This document shows, in pieces, positions 1-5,533 of a stretch of DNA of 5,845 bases. A model generated the notes under the pieces. That model saw only the letters and a program-made list of their open reading frames with translations. It had not been told where the DNA came from and made no database searches. Both the position numbers and the translations under genes were made by a program. The stretch comes from DAOTUL01 sp034437435 (GTDB lineage Bacteria > Chloroflexota > Anaerolineae > Aggregatilineales > Phototrophicaceae), in assembly GCA_964417785.1 (NCBI GenBank), contig CAYQJO010000266.1, forward strand, positions 1 through 5,845, read 5' to 3'. Within the stretch, counting starts at the first letter, position 1, and every line of letters starts with the position of its first letter.

Positions 1-222
1 ATTGTGTTTTATTCAATTTCATGTTTCAGCAATTACGGTATGCCGAACTTTGCATTTAACAATGAAGTATGGACTGAAAGCAGCATGCAGTTTGATGAAC
101 TGACTCAGATTTGAGGAAAGTGGACGAGTTTTACCAATAATTTTATTCTGGTGTGGGGACATGCGAGAAATTGACCGGATTCGGTTGTACACTATATTCC
201 GAAATATTTACACACCGATTAA
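1..222 (+). pseudogene. Decayed 3' remnant of an unidentified protein gene
   Basis: One reading frame (frame 1, open at the window edge) gives protein-like sequence across this stretch: a part with NYGMPNFAFNNEVW, then KWTSFTNNFILVWGHARN, then PDSVVHYIPKYLHTD, ending at TAA 220-222. It is broken by TGA at 112-114 and TGA at 172-174. The text on each side of both stops reads as a continuous, compositionally normal protein rich in aromatic residues, so I read it as the C-terminal end of a gene inactivated by point mutations. Each TGA could derive from TGG (Trp) or from an Arg codon. I do not recognise the family. The aromatic-rich composition and the nearby secretion domain would fit a secreted protein, but that is inference. 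No start lies in the window. Confidence 0.35.
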
Positions 223-285
223 AAAAACAACCATTGATAATCAGTGATATGTAATTTGAGTTTTATCAAAAAAATCATCATTTAG

Positions 286-423
286 TGTTATTTTAGCAGA
301 AATAGGGTGTTTGGCCTGCAAATGTGGGTTAAAAACGGACAACACAATGCTTCCCAACCCCTTCATCTTATTGATGGAGAGTTTTCAGTTATAGCAGATA
401 TAGAAGTCAAGAGACTTCCATAA
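286..423 (+). pseudogene. Remnant of the cargo protein upstream of a T9SS sorting domain
   Basis: After a TAG at 283-285, frame 1 is open for 45 codons and reads as protein (for example VFGLQMWVKNGQHN, then HLIDGEFSVIADIEVKRLP) until TAA at 421-423. The next codon in the same frame is the ATG of the sorting-domain reading frame. In T9SS proteins the sorting domain follows the cargo directly, so this stretch and 424-666 were probably one gene, split by a nonsense mutation. There is no start codon context, signal peptide or full domain, and I cannot name the cargo. It may belong to the same ancestral gene as the remnant at 1-222, which shares its frame, but 223-285 has several stops and no recognisable protein. 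Confidence 0.45.
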
Positions 424-666
424 ATGCGCATATATCCAAATCCTTCATCAGGAGGAATAGTATACATTGATTTGCAGGGAAATCGGGAAAAGGAAACTTA
501 CATCAGCATTTTCAATCTATCAGGTAAGATTTTATACCAAGATAGTATCGATTATCAAGATGATAAGTTAAGTATACCACTAGAATTTTTGAAAGAAAAA
601 GGATTATTTATTTTACGGATTGAAAATGACGGAATGATTCACAATATGAAAATGGAAGTTCTGTAA
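424..666 (+). CDS. T9SS type A sorting domain (C-terminal secretion tail), orphaned fragment
   Basis: The 80-residue product is almost exactly one type A C-terminal sorting domain of the type IX secretion system (Por_Secre_tail family). It starts with the hallmark YPNPSSGG (residues 4-11), continues with a beta-rich stretch including ISIFNLSGKILYQ (about 27-39), and ends with an L-x-I/L-R-I segment (FILRIENDG, about 62-70) before a short basic tail. Such domains sit at the extreme C-terminus of proteins exported across the Bacteroidota outer membrane and are normally removed or used for surface attachment. Here no cargo or signal peptide is attached in frame, because TAA at 421-423 immediately precedes the ATG. 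Even if translated, this fragment alone could not reach the periplasm. I regard it as the 3' end of a pseudogene. The domain identification is secure; independent expression is doubtful. Confidence 0.7.
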   Translation: MRIYPNPSSGGIVYIDLQGNREKETYISIFNLSGKILYQDSIDYQDDKLSIPLEFLKEKGLFILRIENDGMIHNMKMEVL

Positions 667-756
667 TATCCGCCATTTAATGATGACACAATAAATGATT
701 TTGCTTAATTTTATCATTAACCATAAAAACATTAAAATCAAACAAGTGGACACTCC

Positions 757-857
757 TTTTTACATACCAAAGAGGTATAAGATCTTATACATTTTTCTAT
801 TATAGGGTTTGCTGACTTTCTGAGTAAACCCTGCATAAGTATCCTGGTATGTAAAAA
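757..857. repeat. Nested inverted-repeat element, 101 bp
   Basis: Two perfect 13-bp arms, TTTTTACATACCA at 757-769 and its reverse complement at 845-857, enclose two further structures. The first is a perfect 16-bp palindrome, GTATAAGATCTTATAC (775-790). The second is a 10-bp stem with one G-T mismatch, AGGGTTTGCT (804-813) against AGTAAACCCT (823-832), with a 9-nt loop. As RNA this could fold into a closing stem carrying two hairpins. The element ends three bases before the stop codon of the leftward operon. It lacks a U-run after either inner hairpin on either strand, so it is not a textbook intrinsic terminator. It could be a structured 3' region, a MITE-like or REP-like insertion with 13-bp terminal repeats, or the end of an RNA gene. 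I see no second copy in the window. Confidence 0.6.
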
Positions 858-860
858 AAA

Positions 861-1793
861 TCAATGCATTTCTGTTTCACAAAGACCAATACCTCCTGTA
901 TAATAATTAAATTGTACATTTGGATGCATTGCCAGTAAAGACATTGGGACAGAACTATCCATTATCTTTTTACTAATCATATAGGCTGTGAGCCTTTGTC
1001 CAAACGGATTGTCATGCATTCCTGCATGCCAGATAGAAACTTTCTCTGCTTTTAGAGTTTGTATGGGGCCAACAGTAATTGCCTGTATGGGGATATCGGT
1101 TACTATTCCACCAGCACTCGTACGGGCATTTTGCATACAGGTTACGGGATGGAGATTTACAATTCTGGTATTTAATTTTAAATATTCTTCGGGCGAAGGA
1201 GGATCATTCATATATTTCCCCTCACGTTTAACGGGATCATTAAATGCCCAATGTTTAATATCACCCTGCCCACCCTGCATAACTGCGCACCTTATACCCG
1301 ATTCCCAACTGGAGATATATTCATTTAGATCTGCCTTCGGAAAATGAACATTTGATTCCGGTATTTGTAATTTTTTTTCTATAAGATTAAAGCATAGTTC
1401 TCTATCAGCCTTCTCAAAGGATAAGTCATGATCAGAATTTATTTCTTTTCCATCTTTGAACCATTCATCCATTCCCCAAAAATGAGCATTTGATAAATCA
1501 AGTTGTAATTCATTAACGAGGCGCGCTACTAAGGGTAATTGCTCTGTTGGCCCTATCGGGCCACATATTCCCGCTGGATTATCAGATGTAGATTGTTTCC
1601 AGGCAGTAATATATTCCAATGCTTCCGCCAAATAAAAATCTTCCAGACTATCATAAAAAACTACTCTAAAACCATCTCTGGAGAGATCAAAAATATCTTT
1701 GGCCGAAAGTCTTGAGGCCTCTGCTAACAGTTCATCATCTAAGGTGGTAAAATCCCACCAATCTGGTGCCAGCATACTTAGTTTCCTAGCCAT
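861..1793 (-). CDS. NagB-like glucosamine-6-phosphate deaminase/isomerase family protein, divergent
   Basis: A 310-residue protein of the NagB/6-phosphogluconolactonase superfamily. Classical members convert glucosamine-6-phosphate to fructose-6-phosphate and ammonia in the cytoplasm. Visible landmarks are a phosphate-loop-like GPIGPTEQLP (78-87) matching the glycine-rich loop of NagB, GMDEW (107-111) matching NMDEY with the proton-transfer Asp (D109), GGQGDIKHWAFNDP (174-187) matching GGVGNDGHIAFNEP, and QAITVGPIQTLKAEKV (237-252) matching the ALTVG core. His181 is kept. The position of E. coli Asp141 is Ile179 here, with an Asp one residue earlier, and Glu148 is Asp186. The protein is about 45 residues longer than E. 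coli NagB, mainly at the N-terminus. It is the last gene of a three-gene operon, 35 bp after the oxidoreductase; its ATG has no Shine-Dalgarno, as is usual in this phylum. The superfamily is secure, but the altered active site makes the substrate and reaction uncertain. It could be an isomerase or deaminase on another sugar phosphate. Confidence 0.85.
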   Translation of the reverse strand: MARKLSMLAPDWWDFTTLDDELLAEASRLSAKDIFDLSRDGFRVVFYDSLEDFYLAEALEYITAWKQSTSDNPAGICGPIGPTEQLPLVARLVNELQLDLSNAHFWGMDEWFKDGKEINSDHDLSFEKADRELCFNLIEKKLQIPESNVHFPKADLNEYISSWESGIRCAVMQGGQGDIKHWAFNDPVKREGKYMNDPPSPEEYLKLNTRIVNLHPVTCMQNARTSAGGIVTDIPIQAITVGPIQTLKAEKVSIWHAGMHDNPFGQRLTAYMISKKIMDSSVPMSLLAMHPNVQFNYYTGGIGLCETEMH

Positions 1794-1828
1794 ATTTTAA
1801 TAGTATAAAAAATTGATTCTTAACATCA

Positions 1829-2875
1829 TTAACTACCTATTTCGACATACTTTCCACTTTTTGCTGACTCATAGCATGCTGCAATAATTTTTTGAATTCT
1901 AAGTCCTGTTTCTGCATCATTAGAGGGTTGTCCATTTTCTATAACAGCATTGCTAAAATCCACAATTTCAGAAAGATAAGTATTTTCAGGTTCCGGATTA
2001 ATTTTTAGGCCAGAACTATTATTTCTTATTTGATTGGCATTATAATCGACATCATCATTTTCCAGGTATGCAGTCATATTCCCTTTATTTCCCTGCCCAA
2101 TAGTTCCTTCAGCAATTATACTTCCTTTTGATCCATAAAGTTCAAGTACATTTTTACTACTGTTATCTGGAATGCAGAAAAAAGTATCAACCGTGCCAAT
2201 AGCGCCATTTTTGAATAAAAGTGTAGTTAATGAGCCATCCTCTGATTTATACGCGTGTAAAAAATTGTCATTATAGGAGATCACACTTTTTACTTCCCCA
2301 AAAATCATTTCTAACAGATCAATACAATGACTGCCCATATCCATTAAAGAACCGCCACCTCCTAATTCCGGATCTTGTCGCCAGGCACCTTCAATTGGTG
2401 GATACCAACATGACAATTGAGCTCTTGCATACACGGGTTTACCAATATTTCCTTCCTGAACCATTTTTTTTGCAGCTTTATGTTGAGAATGAAATCTCAT
2501 CATTAATCCGGTTCCTAAAATAACCTTTTCCTGTTTGCATAATAATATCATTTTTTCGGCCTCCGAAATAGTTAAACCTAGTGGTTTTTCACATAACACG
2601 TGTTTTCCTTTTTTAGCACATTTTACTACTTGCTCATAGTGTTTATTTACAGGAGTAGCAATATAAACTGCATCAATATTGGAATTCAGGAATTCATCGA
2701 TATTATTGAATGCTTGCGCATTAAATTCATTGGCAATGGCATTATTTACTTCATCATTAATGTCAAAAACAGAATTAAGTGTTGCGTTTCCGGCAGGAAC
2801 AATGCCCTCTGGAATGGTTCGCCTTTTAGCGATACCTCCTGATCCGATAACTCCCCATTTAACTTTTCTATTCAT
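1829..2875 (-). CDS. Gfo/Idh/MocA family NAD(P)-dependent sugar or cyclitol oxidoreductase
   Basis: This 348-residue protein has the normal length and layout of the family. An N-terminal Rossmann fold carries the dinucleotide motif GSGGIA (11-16). The diagnostic CEKPLG (95-100) follows, with Lys97 the conserved catalytic-site lysine. The C-terminal alpha/beta domain contains GGGGSLMDMGSHCID (172-186), with His183 and Asp179/Asp186 in the usual active-site arrangement. Members oxidise or reduce a hydroxyl/keto group on sugars, sugar phosphates, nucleotide sugars or inositols using a tightly held NAD(P). There is no signal peptide or Tat motif, so it should be cytoplasmic. The gene begins 11 bp after the aminotransferase stop and is followed 35 bp later by the NagB-like gene, so co-transcription is very likely. 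Its position beside an aminotransferase suggests it makes or consumes the keto intermediate that is transaminated. Sequence alone does not settle the substrate; inositol, glucose-6-phosphate 3-dehydrogenase or anhydrofructose-type activities are all conceivable. Confidence 0.9.
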   Translation of the reverse strand: MNRKVKWGVIGSGGIAKRRTIPEGIVPAGNATLNSVFDINDEVNNAIANEFNAQAFNNIDEFLNSNIDAVYIATPVNKHYEQVVKCAKKGKHVLCEKPLGLTISEAEKMILLCKQEKVILGTGLMMRFHSQHKAAKKMVQEGNIGKPVYARAQLSCWYPPIEGAWRQDPELGGGGSLMDMGSHCIDLLEMIFGEVKSVISYNDNFLHAYKSEDGSLTTLLFKNGAIGTVDTFFCIPDNSSKNVLELYGSKGSIIAEGTIGQGNKGNMTAYLENDDVDYNANQIRNNSSGLKINPEPENTYLSEIVDFSNAVIENGQPSNDAETGLRIQKIIAACYESAKSGKYVEIGS

Positions 2876-2886
2876 GATAGGATTTT

Positions 2887-4161
2887 TTATTTAGAATAAG
2901 CAATTATTACCTTCTTAATAGCATCACCAATTTGTTCACAATCCTTACCAGAAAATGTCGGGAAAGCAAAGCATGTGAATGTATGTTTCTCATGCCATTT
3001 TGCATTGGGAACATCAACTGTTGAATAGTCAACACTTGCAGGATTTGTAAATTCTTTAGAATTAAATGGGAATCCGCTACGACCAAAAGACACATGATTT
3101 TTAAATGCATTTTCAGTATGACATTGAGGCCAGAAGACTTTCCAAACAGGAGCCCCTTCAGCAGAGGCTGCATTCACAAATTCACTAATATTGCAATTCA
3201 TATTTTCAACATCCAATGAAAAAGCTAAAACATACCATCCATTGCGTCTGTCATTAGTATCAATTGGTTTATAAAGTATCTGGGGTAAATCTTTCAACCG
3301 GTCAATTATGATGTTGGCATTTCTATTTCTATTATGCAAGTTCCAGTCATCAATTCTTTGCAGTTCATCTAGTCCAATGGCAGATTGCATTTCTGTCATA
3401 CGGTAATTCCACCCAACCATATCATGAATGTAAGGAAGTTTTTGCTCTAATTCCAATAAACTCAGTCGCTGCTTTACGTCATATCCATGATCTCTGAAAC
3501 TTCTGGCAATCCATGCAAATTCTTCGTTGTCTGTAGTAATCATTCCTCCCTCACCACCTGTTGTAAATGTTTTGTTTTGGCAAAAACTACAGGCAGCAAT
3601 ATCTCCAAGAGTTCCGGTTTTCTTCCCTTTATAGGATCCTCCATATGCTTCTGCATTATCTTCTATTATATATAAGTTATGTTTCTTAGCAAAAGCATAT
3701 ATTTTTTCCATATCGCATACGTTTCCATATAGATGCACAGGCATAATAGCTTTGGTCTTCTCGTTTACAAGTTTTTCAGCGGATTCAATACTAATACAGT
3801 GATCATCAACATTAACATCCGCAAATCGCGGGACTGCACCTGATTGAACAACTGAAAAACTGGAAGCAATAAAAGTATAACTTGGTACAATGACTTCATC
3901 CCCCGGGCCAATTCCTAAAGCTGTAAGGCCTGTATGAAGAGCTGCCGTACCTGTTGCTACCGATATTGCATATTTACTACCCTGCCATTCTGCAAATTTT
4001 TTCTCGAATTCAATTCCTTTACGACCGGTCCAATAATTCACTTTACCGGAGCGCAGAACCTCTTCGACTGACTTGATAGCACTCTCAGAAAACTTTGGCC
4101 ATGATGGTAAGGTATTTTTTATAAGCTTTTGTCCACCGTTAATTGCTAAATTTTGTTGCAT
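2887..4161 (-). CDS. DegT/DnrJ/EryC1/StrS family PLP-dependent sugar aminotransferase
   Basis: This 424-residue fold-type I aminotransferase is of the family that transfers an amino group, usually from glutamate or glutamine, to keto sugars or keto-cyclitols. Motifs appear in order. VATGTAALH (68-76) is the PLP phosphate-binding segment. VPSYTFIAS (92-100) is typical of the family. IEDNAEAYGG (166-175) contains Asp168, which pairs with the PLP ring nitrogen. SFCQNKTFTTGGEGG (192-206) has Lys197 as the Schiff-base lysine. WNYRMTEMQSAIG (251-263) is the conserved dimer and substrate region. The wording around Lys197 (QNK then GGEGG) resembles the AHBA synthase/scyllo-inosamine branch more than the nucleotide-sugar branch, but this is recognition by eye. 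All catalytic residues are present, so it should be active. It is the first gene of the operon. The ATG is preceded by AT-rich sequence without a Shine-Dalgarno, and about 670 bp of non-coding DNA lies upstream. Confidence 0.93.
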   Translation of the reverse strand: MQQNLAINGGQKLIKNTLPSWPKFSESAIKSVEEVLRSGKVNYWTGRKGIEFEKKFAEWQGSKYAISVATGTAALHTGLTALGIGPGDEVIVPSYTFIASSFSVVQSGAVPRFADVNVDDHCISIESAEKLVNEKTKAIMPVHLYGNVCDMEKIYAFAKKHNLYIIEDNAEAYGGSYKGKKTGTLGDIAACSFCQNKTFTTGGEGGMITTDNEEFAWIARSFRDHGYDVKQRLSLLELEQKLPYIHDMVGWNYRMTEMQSAIGLDELQRIDDWNLHNRNRNANIIIDRLKDLPQILYKPIDTNDRRNGWYVLAFSLDVENMNCNISEFVNAASAEGAPVWKVFWPQCHTENAFKNHVSFGRSGFPFNSKEFTNPASVDYSTVDVPNAKWHEKHTFTCFAFPTFSGKDCEQIGDAIKKVIIAYSK

Positions 4162-4255
4162 ATTAGTTTAATTAATTTGTGAAAAATATTATGGATTCTA
4201 GATTATTCTATTGTATCTTAATAAGATATTATTGTTATTTGATATAACTATTTAG

Positions 4256-4314
4256 ACAGTTCTCAACTGTGAAGAACTTTCTACATTTGCGTAATCTACT
4301 AACTGTAACAGTTA
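4256..4314. repeat. Pair of palindromes sharing the half-site AACTGT/ACAGTT
   Basis: ACAGTT-CTC-AACTGT (4256-4270) and TAACTGT-A-ACAGTTA (4300-4314) are both perfect palindromes built from the same hexamer in opposite arrangement, with centres 44 bp apart, about four helical turns. A third palindrome, AGTTCT (4258-4263) with AGAACT (4273-4278), overlaps the first. They lie 95-153 bp upstream of the aminotransferase start codon, so they are candidate operator sites for a dimeric regulator of the operon. They could equally be remnants of a mobile-element end. No regulator gene is visible in the window. The structure is certain; the function is inferred. Confidence 0.4.
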
Positions 4315-4726
4315 CTAAAGAAACAGTCGACACAAACATCTTGATAGTATTATCGGAACTACTGTTTTTTTCCGAAACATATCGGGCTATTTTTGTCGTC
4401 TTCTTATCCAGCACAGTAAAAAAATTTAATTCTCTTTTTAAAAAACTCTTAATTAATTACTAATCATTGTGCATATTTAATTGTGCAAAGCACTTTTCTA
4501 TATTTAGCTTTACCAGGTTTGATTAAATATAATTGAATATAAAAGTAAATTATGATCAAATGAAAAAATAGTACATTTCATTGTATAATCAATACTTTTC
4601 TTATTATGTTTATTAAAGTATGAAATAGTCCCTAAAGTATATCCATTATTATATTCACATCATTCTTCAATAGTTCGTTAAACTTTAATATAAAATCAGA
4701 TTTTCAATGAAATAAGTGTCGAAATA

Positions 4727-4773
4727 ATTTGGTTAATCCCCTGACAAACAGTATCATAATAGATTAACCAAAT
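4727..4773. repeat. 12-bp inverted repeat upstream of the transposase remnant
   Basis: ATTTGGTTAATC (4727-4738) is repeated exactly as its reverse complement GATTAACCAAAT (4762-4773), separated by 23 nt. It sits 57 bp before the ATG of the degraded transposase. It may be part of the insertion sequence's left end, a regulator site, or a hairpin that blocked read-through transcription into the transposase. The right arm also contains the only perfect leftward TAnnTTTG -7 match in this spacer. No matching terminal repeat was found to the right of the transposase remnant. Confidence 0.4.
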
Positions 4774-4830
4774 CTATTACAAGTTATAATAACCTGGGAA
4801 CAAAAAGTTTATAAAGCATACATTAACAAC

Positions 4831-5091
4831 ATGTTAGACAAATTTCCAAATATTAACCAATGGAGGAGGTTGTTTTTTCTTGAAACGCTGCTTCTGTTTA
4901 TGTCTATCCGTGGAAAGAATAATTTTCTTCAGCTTGCAAGGTAAGGAAAATTCAAAGAACAGCGATACCGGCAACAGTTTGAAAAGACCTTCGACTTCCT
5001 TGAATTTAATAAGGAGCTAACTATATCCCAAGTTATCATGCATGCAAGAACGATAGTACACGAAATGAAACTTAGGAAAATTAATAAGTAG
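4831..5091 (+). pseudogene. IS4-like DDE transposase remnant, nonsense mutation and internal deletion
   Basis: From ATG 4831 the frame reads as the N-terminus of an IS4-type DDE transposase: INQWRRLFFLETLLLFMSIR, then NNFLQLAR, a TAA at 4942-4944, then GKFKEQRYRQQFEKTFDFLE and FNKEL. In related Bacteroidota transposases the stop position is a tyrosine (LARYGK), so a single base change probably created the TAA. After FNKEL the expected continuation toward the first catalytic Asp is missing. Instead 23 unrelated residues lead to TAG at 5089-5091, implying that most of the gene, including the DDE catalytic core, was deleted. Full-length relatives are several hundred residues long. No terminal inverted repeats or target duplication could be paired. 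The element cannot encode a working transposase, but it marks past IS insertion beside the defence-gene remnants. Confidence 0.75.
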
Positions 5092-5171
5092 GTAGTCTAT
5101 AAAAAGCAGAAACCCAATAGCTTGACAAAAATCAGGGGCTACTGGGAATAATATGGTACATAGGTAATATA

Positions 5172-5179
5172 TATATTTG
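5172..5179 (+). promoter_or_regulatory. Possible Bacteroidota -7 promoter element for the Abi-like gene
   Basis: TATATTTG matches the Bacteroidota sigma-ABfA -7 consensus TAnnTTTG exactly and lies 21 bp before the ATG of the Abi-like gene. No TTTG or TTG is found at the expected -33 distance, so the match rests on one element in AT-rich DNA, where chance matches are common. Confidence 0.25.
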
Positions 5180-5200
5180 TATTTTGCAAGGATTTGAAAT

Positions 5201-5533
5201 ATGAAATATACTGTATTTGAACGGATAATGTCCCAGTCACGAATGAGCAGATATATGATTGCTTGTTCAAATGATTCAAAAAAAGCAATGACTCTTTACT
5301 GTTTAAACTTAAAACTTTCACAACCTCAATTTTATTCTGGAGGACAATCTCTGCTAAGAATATTTCCTGCTAAACCGACCAGTACTCCGACAGTTCAATA
5401 CAACCACAGATATGTTTTCAATGAATTAGAGAGGATAAATAGAATCAGAAATCGAATTGCTCATCATGAGCCTGTCTGCTTTAGTCTGGGAAATCCAATT
5501 ATGCTTCGATATGCTGTTTTAACTGCTGAATAA
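5201..5533 (+). CDS. Abi-like (Abi_2/AbiD-AbiF type, HEPN) protein, internally deleted and with altered C-terminus
   Basis: Residues 1-41 match the N-terminus of Abi_2 family abortive-infection proteins (YTVFERIMSQSRMSRYMIAC, then KAMTLYCLNLKLSQ). Residues 43-95 match the family's C-terminal part: FYSGGQSLLRIFPAKP, then VFNELERINRIRNRIAHHEP. The 110-residue product lacks roughly the central hundred or more residues expected from family lengths; the join is near residues 41-43 (about 5321-5330) and keeps the frame. RNRIAH (83-88) is the R-x4-H motif of HEPN domains, associated with RNase activity in toxins and phage defence. The last ten codons run antisense into the rloB-like gene, so the normal C-terminus is also lost. 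Intact relatives are thought to stop phage growth by killing or arresting the infected cell. This version is probably inactive, although its frame is open and its start looks normal. I cannot exclude a functional miniature HEPN protein. Confidence 0.75.
   Translation: MKYTVFERIMSQSRMSRYMIACSNDSKKAMTLYCLNLKLSQPQFYSGGQSLLRIFPAKPTSTPTVQYNHRYVFNELERINRIRNRIAHHEPVCFSLGNPIMLRYAVLTAE

Larger units (their letters stand above)
4162..4830. other. AT-rich intergenic region upstream of the aminosugar operon
   Basis: About 670 bp of strongly AT-rich DNA with no convincing gene on either strand. It must contain the operon promoter unless transcription starts farther right. The only perfect match to the Bacteroidota -7 consensus TAnnTTTG pointing left is TAGATTTG (minus strand, 4776-4769), which overlaps the right arm of an inverted repeat. 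The nearest TTTG that could be a -33 element (4804-4801) is 24 nt away, slightly too far, and the leader would be about 600 nt, so I do not annotate it as a promoter. A 64-codon GTG-start frame (4269-4463, + strand) has low-complexity hydrophobic composition and is probably chance. A small inverted repeat TCGGAA/TTCCGA (4353-4358, 4370-4375) is also present. Confidence 0.6.

Noticed and set aside
112..174. TGA read as tryptophan (alternative code)
   Set aside because: The intact genes use TGG for Trp, and the NagB-like gene ends with TGA at the expected protein end, so the standard bacterial code applies.
677..720. 8-bp inverted repeat TTAATGAT/ATCATTAA after the sorting-domain frame
   Set aside because: It is short, entirely AT-rich apart from one G-C pair, and has a 28-nt loop, so it is not distinguishable from chance.
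804..832. Rho-independent terminator for the operon
   Set aside because: The stem is good but neither strand has a U-run directly after it, so it is described as part of the nested repeat instead.
988..1347. 119-codon + strand frame inside the NagB-like gene
   Set aside because: It is antisense to a gene with clear family motifs, and its own translation shows no recognisable domain.
2230..2894. Several + strand frames of 71-97 codons
   Set aside because: All lie opposite the Gfo/Idh/MocA gene, have low-complexity hydrophobic or His/Tyr-rich translations, and show no family features.
2907..3173. 88-codon minus-strand frame
   Set aside because: It overlaps the aminotransferase in a shifted frame; the aminotransferase frame carries the conserved C-terminal sequence.
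3487..3675. 62-codon + strand frame
   Set aside because: It is antisense to the PLP-lysine region of the aminotransferase, Cys-rich by chance, with no domain.
4269..4463. 64-codon GTG-start frame in the intergenic spacer
   Set aside because: It starts inside a palindrome, has no ribosome-binding or family evidence, and consists of Phe/Leu/Val-rich sequence typical of AT-rich non-coding DNA.
5139..5321. 60-codon minus-strand frame
   Set aside because: It is opposite the recognisable N-terminus of the Abi-like protein and shows no domain.
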